From positions 1-64,000 of the forward strand of contig UCLB01000011.1 of the NCBI GenBank assembly GCA_900473205.1: a stretch of DNA of 64,000 nucleotides, written 5' to 3'. Under the pieces are notes generated by a model. It ran no database searches and had not been told where the DNA came from. It worked only from the letters and a program-made list of their open reading frames with translations. This document shows, piece by piece, positions 57,640-64,000 of this stretch. Every line of letters begins with the position of its first letter. Within the stretch, counting starts at the first letter, position 1. The stretch is from Hyphomicrobiales bacterium. Its GTDB lineage: Bacteria > Pseudomonadota > Alphaproteobacteria > Rhizobiales > Rhizobiaceae. The position numbers and the translations under genes are program-made.

Positions 57640-58953
57640 TCAGGCACCGATGCGCGAAACGATGATCGGCTGTTCGCCGGGTGCGTCCTGCGACAGGCCA
57701 TAGGCGTCAGACACGTCCTGAATGGACTTAGCCAAACTCTCCTGCGTTGCCGCATGCACCATGGCAATCGGCTGGCCCTTCTCCACCCTCGTTCCCAAGG
57801 GCAGGATATCCGAAATGCCAACCCGATGATCGATGACATCGCTGGGATGGCGACGACCGCCGCCAAGGGCGACGACGACCATGCCAAGATCGCGCGTCTG
57901 GCAAGAGGATAGAAAGCCGTCTTCTGTTGCCAGAACAGGCGCGATATGCGGTGCTGGTTTGAGATACTGGCCCGGCTTTTCGATGACATCCAAGGGGCCG
58001 CCGAGGGCTGAGATCATCTGGCCGAAACGCTCCATGGCCGCACCGGAGACAAGCGCCTTGCGCGCCATGGCTTCGCCTTCCGAAAGGCTGGAGACAACGC
58101 CGGATTGCGCGAGCATTTCAGCGGCGAAGGCGAGGACCAGCGTTTCGATGCGAGTTCCGGTTTTTTTGCCGTTCAGAAAATCCAGACAATGCACGATTTC
58201 CAGCGCGTTGCCTGCGGCATCGGCCAAGGGTTCGTTCATATCAGTGATGAGGGCTGAGGTTTTGACGCCTGCGCCATTGGCGACGTCCACCAGCGCACGG
58301 GCCAGCAGTTCCGATTCGTCGGCGCTGAGCATGAAAGCGCCGCTGCCGAATTTGACATCCAGCACTAGTGTTTCCAGCCCGGCGGCCAGTTTTTTGGACA
58401 GGATGGAGGCCGTAATCAGTGGGATGGAGTCGACGGTCGCGGTCACATCTCTAATAGCATAGAGCCGCTTGTCGGCGGGGGCGAGATCGCCCGTCTGGCC
58501 GATGATGGCGCAGCCGACATCTTTGACCGTACGGCGAAACAGGGTCTCATCCGACATGACATTGTAGCCGGGGACTGCTTCGAGCTTGTCCAGCGTGCCG
58601 CCGGTGTGGCCAAGACCACGGCCCGAAATCATCGGGACCGCCAGACCGCAGGCGGCAACGATGGGGGCGAGCATGAGCGAGACATTGTCGCCCACGCCGC
58701 CGGTGGAGTGCTTGTCGGCAATGGGTTTGCCGATATCGGCCCAGGAGAGAACATCGCCGCTGTCGCGCATGGCAAGCGTCAGCGCCACCGTCTCATCCCG
58801 GTTCATGCCGCGAAAGAAAACGGCCATGGCGAAGGCTGCGGCCTGTCCTTCGGAAATCGCACCGCTGGAGAGGCCGGAAATGAAAGCGGAAATCTCATCC
58901 GCCGTCAGCGCCTGTCCATCGCGTTTGCGGCGGATGATTTCCTGCGGGATCAT
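57640..58953 (-). CDS. deoA: thymidine phosphorylase
   Basis: Splits thymidine or deoxyuridine into base and deoxyribose 1-phosphate. It has 437 residues. Key blocks are ADKHSTGGVGDNVSLMLAPI (phosphate site) and SGRGLGHTGGTLDKLEA, the DeoA signature. It is the last gene of the salvage operon, 6 bases after the deoC stop. A phosphopentomutase gene (deoB) is not visible in the window. Confidence 0.96.
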   Translation of the reverse strand: MIPQEIIRRKRDGQALTADEISAFISGLSSGAISEGQAAAFAMAVFFRGMNRDETVALTLAMRDSGDVLSWADIGKPIADKHSTGGVGDNVSLMLAPIVAACGLAVPMISGRGLGHTGGTLDKLEAVPGYNVMSDETLFRRTVKDVGCAIIGQTGDLAPADKRLYAIRDVTATVDSIPLITASILSKKLAAGLETLVLDVKFGSGAFMLSADESELLARALVDVANGAGVKTSALITDMNEPLADAAGNALEIVHCLDFLNGKKTGTRIETLVLAFAAEMLAQSGVVSSLSEGEAMARKALVSGAAMERFGQMISALGGPLDVIEKPGQYLKPAPHIAPVLATEDGFLSSCQTRDLGMVVVALGGGRRHPSDVIDHRVGISDILPLGTRVEKGQPIAMVHAATQESLAKSIQDVSDAYGLSQDAPGEQPIIVSRIGA

Positions 58954-58959
58954 GGGAGA

Positions 58960-59733
58960 TCAATATCCGCTGGCGGACTTGGCAGGTTCGCCGCCGCCCA
59001 GCACGTTCAAAATATCGTCCAGAATGCCGGATGCGCCGAAGCGGAAGGTAGATGGCATGGCCCAGTTGGGCTGCATGATGGTTTCCGCCAGACGCAGATA
59101 AAGCGTTGCATCTTCCACCGTGCCGATGCCACCGGCAGGCTTGAAGCCGACCTTCTTTTTGCTATCGCGGATGGCCTGCAACATGATGTCGGCGGCTTCC
59201 AGCGTGGCATTGATCGAGACCTTGCCGGTGGAGGTCTTGATGAAATCCGCCCCCTCGGCAATGGCGATTTCCGAGCCGCGACGGATCAGCGCCTTGTCCT
59301 TCAACTCGCCGGTTTCGAGAATGACTTTCAGCAGAACCGGGGCAACGCAGGCCGTGCGCACGGCAGCGACCATTTCGACCACGGCATGTTCATCGCCTGC
59401 GATGAATTTCCTGTAGGGGATGACCAGATCGATTTCATCGGCGCCATCGGCGATGGCGCGTTCGGTCTCGCTAACCACGGTCGCGACATCGAGATCGCCC
59501 GAGGGGAAATTGACGACGGTTGCGATGCGGATCGAGTGGTCCTTGCCGAAGGCCGCGCGGGCCTGCGCCACGAACCGCGGCCAGATGCAGATAGCGGCCG
59601 TTGTGCCGTATTGCGTATGGGCTTTCTGGCACAGCGCGGCAATCTGCTCCGGCGTGCAGTCTTCCTTGAGATTGGTGAGGTCCAGCAAGGACAAGGCGAG
59701 AGCGGCGGCTTCGCGCGGGCGCTGAAGTTCCAT
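58960..59733 (-). CDS. deoC: deoxyribose-phosphate aldolase
   Basis: Class I aldolase that cleaves deoxyribose 5-phosphate to acetaldehyde and glyceraldehyde 3-phosphate. The Schiff-base lysine is in DFIKTSTGK; LLKVILETGEL supplies the other conserved lysine. The ATG at 59733 is preceded by AGGAGGAA, an almost ideal ribosome binding site, and comes 2 bases after the stop of the upstream phosphorylase gene. About 257 residues. Confidence 0.96.
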   Translation of the reverse strand: MELQRPREAAALALSLLDLTNLKEDCTPEQIAALCQKAHTQYGTTAAICIWPRFVAQARAAFGKDHSIRIATVVNFPSGDLDVATVVSETERAIADGADEIDLVIPYRKFIAGDEHAVVEMVAAVRTACVAPVLLKVILETGELKDKALIRRGSEIAIAEGADFIKTSTGKVSINATLEAADIMLQAIRDSKKKVGFKPAGGIGTVEDATLYLRLAETIMQPNWAMPSTFRFGASGILDDILNVLGGGEPAKSASGY

Positions 59734-59735
59734 GC

Positions 59736-60536
59736 TCAATTTCCTCCTGAAATCATTTCCGTTAAGATTGCGGCCAGTCTCTTGCCGCCTATGGGCGCCA
59801 TGTCTTTGGTTTCTTCATGGCTCAGTTCGGCCCCGGTCATGCCGGCACCGTAATTGGTAATAACGGAAGCAGCGGCAACGCGCATCCCGAAAAAGCGCGC
59901 GAGGATGACTTCCGGTACTGTGGACATGCCGACGGCATCTGCACCCAGCGTTCGGGCCATGCGGATTTCCGCAGGCGTTTCGAAGCTTGGGCCGGAGAAC
60001 CACATGTAAACGCCCGAAAACAGCGGCACGGTGGCGCGAATGGCGGCATTGCGCATGGCAAGCGACAGATCCGCATCATAAGCGCTGGTCATGCCGACGA
60101 AGCGGCGGTCGCTGTCTTCGCCAATCAGCGGGTTCATGCCGGAGTAATTGATGTGATCGGTGATCTGCATGACCGATCCGGGTGGCATGTCCTGTCGAAC
60201 GGAGCCTGCCGAATTGGTGAGGATCAGTGATTGCACACCGATGCCGGAGAGAGCCTCGATGGCCGGGCGCATGGCGCTCGCGTCGCCCTGTTCGTAATAA
60301 TGCACACGACCGGCCAGCATGAGGATGGGCTGGCCACCGAGATAGCCAGCGACCAGTTCGCCCGCATGGCCGGAGACGGCGCTTTCTGGAAAGCCCGGAA
60401 TATCGACATAGGGAATGCGGATCGGGTCGGTCACCTCGTCCACCAGGGAGCCTAAGCCGGAGCCGAGAACCACGGCGGTGCGCGGCATCAGCCCGTTCAG
60501 CCTGTCCACGAGGACATCGATGATCGCGTGATCCAT
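59736..60536 (-). CDS. punA: purine nucleoside phosphorylase (trimeric type)
   Basis: A 266-residue PNP of the trimeric, inosine/guanosine-preferring type (PunA/XapA-like). It contains VVLGSGLGSL, LAGRVHYYEQGD, LTNSAGSV and the PSFETPAEIRMARTLGADAVGMSTVPE signature. Its ATG shares one base with the cdd stop. It would release purine bases and (deoxy)ribose 1-phosphate from imported nucleosides. Confidence 0.93.
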   Translation of the reverse strand: MDHAIIDVLVDRLNGLMPRTAVVLGSGLGSLVDEVTDPIRIPYVDIPGFPESAVSGHAGELVAGYLGGQPILMLAGRVHYYEQGDASAMRPAIEALSGIGVQSLILTNSAGSVRQDMPPGSVMQITDHINYSGMNPLIGEDSDRRFVGMTSAYDADLSLAMRNAAIRATVPLFSGVYMWFSGPSFETPAEIRMARTLGADAVGMSTVPEVILARFFGMRVAAASVITNYGAGMTGAELSHEETKDMAPIGGKRLAAILTEMISGGN

Positions 60537-60925
60537 CAAGGCAGCTCTGTCTTGAAGCTGAAGGGCAGAAGCTCGTCCATGGTCATGACCTTTTGTACAC
60601 CGGCTTCGTCACAGAGATAAATCTTGGTGTCGGCGGAGGCGAATTCGGCGATTTTCTGGCGGCAGCCGCCGCAGGGCGGGCAGAGCGCCAGCTTTTCCGC
60701 GATGACGGCGATTTCGGTGATTTTCTTTGCGCCGCCCATGACCATGGCGCTGATGGCGGAGGGTTCCGCGCACCAGCCTTGAGGGAAGGACAGGTTCTCG
60801 ATATTGGCGCCCTTGTAAATCTTGCCGTCTTCGGCGCGGATGGCCGCACCGACAGGGAACTTCGAATAGGGTGCGTGGGCAAAGGCCATGGCCTCGCGGG
60901 CGGCTTCGAAAAGCTCATGAGACAT
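60536..60925 (-). CDS. cdd: cytidine deaminase
   Basis: A 129-residue homotetrameric-type cytidine deaminase converting cytidine/deoxycytidine to uridine/deoxyuridine. Zinc ligands are Cys52, Cys85 and Cys88, and the catalytic Glu is Glu54 (WCAEPSA and PPCGGCRQ). GGAGCG precedes the ATG. It follows the permease gene by 3 bases. Confidence 0.97.
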   Translation of the reverse strand: MSHELFEAAREAMAFAHAPYSKFPVGAAIRAEDGKIYKGANIENLSFPQGWCAEPSAISAMVMGGAKKITEIAVIAEKLALCPPCGGCRQKIAEFASADTKIYLCDEAGVQKVMTMDELLPFSFKTELP

Positions 60926-60928
60926 GGT

Positions 60929-61900
60929 TTAACGCTCCTTCGAGTAAGCAACGCCACCGGCCTTCGGAGGCTTGGCAACGCCGATGAAACCGGCCAGCAA
61001 AACGCAGGTCAGAATGTAAGGTAGGGCCTGGAAAATCTGGACCGGCACTTCACCGATACCCGGAATGGCCTTGCCCTGCATGAAGTTTGCGACAGCATCC
61101 AGAAAGCCGAACAGCAGGCAGGCGAACATGACAGGCACCGGCTTCCATTTGGCAAAGATCAGGGCAGCGAGCGCAATATAACCCTTGCCTGCCGACATAT
61201 TGGCGATGAAGGCGGCAGACTGTGCGACGGCTAGATATGTTCCGGCAAAGCCGCAGAGGAAACCGGCGACGATGACGGCGCGGAAGCGCATCCATGTCAC
61301 CGAAATGCCTGCCGTATCCACAGCGCCCGGATTTTCACCCACGGCGCGCAGGCGGAGGCCAAAGCGCGTGCGGTACAGCACCCACCAGGAAATCGGCACG
61401 GCGATGAAGGCGAGATAGGTGAGGATATTGTTACCCGAGATGACATTGGCATAGAGCGGGCCAATGAGGGGGATTTCGCGCATGGCATCCACGCCCGGCA
61501 GAATGATGGGTGTGAAACGGCCTTCGCCGGTGATCTGCGGCGTGCGACCGCCCTGCCCGAACCATGCTTGCCCCAGAACGACGGTGAGACCAGCCGCGAC
61601 GAAGTTGAGCGCCACGCCCGAAACGATCTGGTTGCCCCGGTTGGTGATGACGGCAAAGCCATGCACCAGCGAAAAAAAGATCGACACGCCGATACCGGCG
61701 GCGAGACCCGCCCATGGATCGGCAGTGAGATAGGCAACGCATGCGGATGCGAAGGCCGCAGCCAGCATCTTGCCCTCAAGGCCGATGTCGAACACACCGG
61801 CGCGTTCCGAAAACAGGCCTGCAAGGGCTGTAAACAGCAGCGGAATTGTCAGGCGGACGGTCGAACCGAGAATGCTGACCAGCATATCGAAGGTTTCCAT
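60929..61900 (-). CDS. nucleoside ABC transporter permease (NupQ/YufQ-like)
   Basis: A 323-residue inner-membrane permease of the BPD_transp_2 family, with about 8-10 hydrophobic segments. Blocks LFSERAGVFDIGLEGKML and the cytoplasmic loop RTRFGLRLRAVGENPGAVDTAGISV are typical of nucleoside (BMP-type) importers, whose two permeases are YufP- and YufQ-like. GAGGTAAGG lies before the ATG. The neighbouring salvage genes agree with nucleoside as substrate. Confidence 0.92.
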   Translation of the reverse strand: METFDMLVSILGSTVRLTIPLLFTALAGLFSERAGVFDIGLEGKMLAAAFASACVAYLTADPWAGLAAGIGVSIFFSLVHGFAVITNRGNQIVSGVALNFVAAGLTVVLGQAWFGQGGRTPQITGEGRFTPIILPGVDAMREIPLIGPLYANVISGNNILTYLAFIAVPISWWVLYRTRFGLRLRAVGENPGAVDTAGISVTWMRFRAVIVAGFLCGFAGTYLAVAQSAAFIANMSAGKGYIALAALIFAKWKPVPVMFACLLFGFLDAVANFMQGKAIPGIGEVPVQIFQALPYILTCVLLAGFIGVAKPPKAGGVAYSKER

Positions 61901-61905
61901 GGGCC

Positions 61906-63009
61906 TTACCTCTTCACAAATTGCTGATAGATCCGCACCACAGCGGGGCGGTACATATATTCGAGCGCGCCTGCAAACAGGATGACGAGACCCTGAATGA
62001 CGACGATCATCTCGCGGGTGATGTTGGGCATTTCAAACGACAGATCGGCACCGCCCTGATAGAGAATGCCGAAGAGCAGAGCCGCAAAGACGATGCCGAG
62101 CGGATGGCTGCGGCCCATGAGCGACACGGCAATACCGACAAAGCCTGCGCCACCGACGAACTCCACCTGCAAACGTGCCGACGCACCCATGACCGGGTTG
62201 AGCGCCATCATACCCGCCAGACCACCGGAGATCAGCATGGCGATGATGACGGTGCGCGAATAGGGAATGCCCGCATAGACCGCCGCAGACGGGCTGATGC
62301 CGAGCGTGCGCATTTCATAACCCAGCTTCGTGCGCCAGATCAGAACCCAGACGAGGAATGCTGCGACAAGCGCGATGAGGAAGGAGACGTTGAAGGGCGC
62401 AGGGCCGAGTTTCAGGCCGAACATGGCCATCAACCAGTCCAGCTTCGGCAATTGGCCACCGGGCAGGAAGGTGCGGGTTTCCGGCGCCATCTTGCCGGGG
62501 ACGATGAAGACGTTGACCAGCAGATAGACCATCAGCGCAGCTGCGATGAAGTTGAACATGATGGTGGTGATGACGACGTGGCTGCCGCGTTTTGCCTGAA
62601 GCCAGCCGGGAATGAAGGCCCAGGCCGCACCAAACACCGCAGCACCGATGACCGCGAAGGGCATGGTGACATACCAGGGCACGTAGCGGTCCAGCGCAAG
62701 TGCTACCATGGCGGCACCCAGGCCGCCAATATAGGCCTGACCTTCCGAGCCGATATTGAACAGGCCCGCATGGAAGGCGACCGCCACCGACAGGCCGGTG
62801 AAGATGAAGCTGGTGGTATAAAACAAGGTGAAGCCGATGGCGTCACCTCGGCCCAGCGAACCTTCGATCAGAAGCCGCAATGCTGCAAAGGGATTTTCGC
62901 CAATGCCCCAGACAACAAGGCCGGAGATGAAAAAGGCGGTGACGATGTTCAGGAACGGCAGAAGGCCGTAGCTGATCCAGTTGGGAAGAGGGACGGAAGC
63001 TGTACTCAT
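61906..63009 (-). CDS. nucleoside ABC transporter permease (NupP/YufP-like)
   Basis: A 367-residue permease of the same family as its downstream partner, with the conserved HAGLFNIGSEGQAYIGGLG and the loop RTKLGYEMRTLGISPSAAVYAGI. It ends 5 bases before the next permease starts. The two probably form the heterodimeric channel for imported nucleosides. Confidence 0.92.
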   Translation of the reverse strand: MSTASVPLPNWISYGLLPFLNIVTAFFISGLVVWGIGENPFAALRLLIEGSLGRGDAIGFTLFYTTSFIFTGLSVAVAFHAGLFNIGSEGQAYIGGLGAAMVALALDRYVPWYVTMPFAVIGAAVFGAAWAFIPGWLQAKRGSHVVITTIMFNFIAAALMVYLLVNVFIVPGKMAPETRTFLPGGQLPKLDWLMAMFGLKLGPAPFNVSFLIALVAAFLVWVLIWRTKLGYEMRTLGISPSAAVYAGIPYSRTVIIAMLISGGLAGMMALNPVMGASARLQVEFVGGAGFVGIAVSLMGRSHPLGIVFAALLFGILYQGGADLSFEMPNITREMIVVIQGLVILFAGALEYMYRPAVVRIYQQFVKR

Positions 63010-63028
63010 GAGCTTTAAAGCCTTTGCC

Positions 63029-64000
63029 TTATGCGGCGATGCCGGCCATCATCAGGCCCAGCGTTTGTTCTTCGGCTTCCGCCGTTTTTTCTCCGACGAC
63101 CCGGCCCGCGAACATCACCAGAATGCGGTCCGACAAAGAGCGGATTTCATCCAGCTCCACCGAAACCAGCAGAATGGCCTTGCCCGCATCGCGCATTTCG
63201 ATGATGCGGCGATGGATGAACTCGATGGCACCGATATCCACGCCACGCGTCGGCTGGCCGATGATCAGCATCTTTGGATCACGCTCGATTTCGCGCGCAA
63301 CGACGATCTTCTGCTGATTGCCACCGGAGAAATTAGCGGTCTTCAGCCGGGCATTGGGCGGGCGGATGTCGTATTTCTCGATCTTCTCGATGGCATCCTT
63401 GCGGATGGCTTCGGGGTTGAGGAACATGCCTTTGCCGTAACGGTCATCGCGGTGATAGCCGAGAATCGAGTTCTCATATTCCTCGAATTTGAGGACCAGA
63501 CCCATGTGGTGGCGGTCTTCGGGAATATGGGCCAGACCCAGCTTGCGCAGGACGGCGGGATCGACCTTGTCGACCGTCTTGCCGCCCATGAGGATTTCGC
63601 CGGAATAGGGTTTGCGGATGCCGGCAATGGCTTCCAGCAGTTCCGACTGGCCGTTACCGGCCACACCGGCAATGCCGACGATTTCGCCAGCGCGCACATC
63701 AAACGAGACATCGTCCACCATAGTCACACCACGGCTGTCCTTGACGGTGAGATTGCGGACGGAAAACAGGACTTCGCCGGGGTTGGATTCACCCTTTTCC
63801 ACATGCAGAAGCACGCGGCGACCGACCATGAGTTCAGCCAGTTCCTCGACCGTCGTTTCCGAGGTCTTGCGGGTGGCAACCATTTCGCCGCGGCGCATGA
63901 CCGAGACTTCATCGGTGATGGCCATGATTTCGCGCAGCTTGTGGGTGATGAGAATGACGGTCTTGCCCTGATCGCGCAGCACGCCCAAGATTTTGAAAAG
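63029..64000 (-). CDS. nucleoside ABC transporter ATP-binding protein (partial)
   Basis: The C-terminal part, about 323 residues, of a double-ATPase ABC protein (YufO-like), cut by the right edge of the window. The visible part starts near the end of the first ATPase domain (H-loop in VILITHKLREI) and includes the whole second domain: degenerate Walker A GVAGNGQSELLEAI (no GK[ST]), signature NFSGGNQQKIVVAREIE and Walker B-equivalent MLIIGQPTRGVDIGA. A non-canonical second site is normal in sugar/nucleoside-type ATPases. It precedes the two permeases by about 20 bases. Confidence 0.92.
   Translation of the reverse strand, partial: LFKILGVLRDQGKTVILITHKLREIMAITDEVSVMRRGEMVATRKTSETTVEELAELMVGRRVLLHVEKGESNPGEVLFSVRNLTVKDSRGVTMVDDVSFDVRAGEIVGIAGVAGNGQSELLEAIAGIRKPYSGEILMGGKTVDKVDPAVLRKLGLAHIPEDRHHMGLVLKFEEYENSILGYHRDDRYGKGMFLNPEAIRKDAIEKIEKYDIRPPNARLKTANFSGGNQQKIVVAREIERDPKMLIIGQPTRGVDIGAIEFIHRRIIEMRDAGKAILLVSVELDEIRSLSDRILVMFAGRVVGEKTAEAEEQTLGLMMAGIAA

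Noticed and set aside
63029-63988. Complete 319-residue ABC ATPase starting at 63988
   Set aside because: The reading frame continues to the window edge with typical first-domain sequence, and the protein family has two ATPase domains, so the apparent start is an internal TTG and the gene is partial.

Overview
The window is a gene-dense stretch of a GC-rich alphaproteobacterial chromosome, almost certainly from the family Rhizobiaceae (Agrobacterium/Rhizobium group). The evidence is the miaB-phoH-ybeY-corC-lnt-phrR-metK-trmB order, a Fur-type Mur regulator, two ornithine-lipid genes (olsA and olsB), an lptCAB-rpoN-hpf-ptsN cluster, dnaA next to rpsT, and several intergenic palindromes of rhizobial type. 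No rRNA, tRNA, CRISPR, prophage or insertion sequence was recognised. About 62 genes are called, nearly all housekeeping; one is cut by the right edge and three are broken or probably broken.

Layout from left to right. 0-2.8 kb: a def-fmt-truA-arsC operon (minus). 2.9-5.0 kb: rmuC and rbsK (plus). 5.0-14.0 kb: a long minus-strand run, miaB, phoH, ybeY, corC, lnt, phrR, metK, trmB, combining tRNA/rRNA maturation, lipoprotein acylation and SAM synthesis. 14.1-27.4 kb: minus-strand olsA, mur, rimI, tsaB, nfu, usp, trpS, murJ, glnD, mutS, olsB, so the two steps of ornithine lipid synthesis bracket nitrogen-sensing and repair genes. 27.5-34.3 kb: a hybrid histidine kinase, lspA, two RNA methyltransferases, a LapA-domain protein, ihfB and sppA. 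34.6-39.7 kb (plus): LPS transport lptC-lptA-lptB, then rpoN, hpf, ptsN. 39.8-41.1 kb: an accessory alpha/beta hydrolase followed by a palindromic element. 41.1-43.0 kb: hrcA-grpE (minus). 43.1-45.7 kb: rph-rdgB-hemW (plus). 45.7-47.3 kb: a decaying patch holding a HIT-like protein, a GNAT gene with an in-frame stop, and a toxin-antitoxin pair damaged in both genes. 47.4-50.0 kb: dnaA and rpsT, with a 0.73-kb intergenic region rich in GANTC sites. 50.2-56.2 kb: an enoyl-CoA hydratase, mutM, ubiE-ubiB, and yjbR-coaBC lying between two copies of a mosaic repeat. 56.4-57.1 kb: about 700 bases without a recognisable gene but with repeats and potential hairpins. 57.1-64 kb: a membrane-anchored retropepsin-like protein, then a minus-strand nucleoside uptake and salvage operon (ABC transporter, cdd, purine nucleoside phosphorylase, deoC, deoA).

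I did not find a clear new biological system. The places most worth a second look are the GANTC/CtrA-like/DnaA-box cluster upstream of dnaA, the unexplained 56.4-57.1 kb segment, the degenerating island between hemW and dnaA, the hybrid kinase with a probable pseudo-receiver beside olsB, and the repeat-bounded coaBC-yjbR segment.
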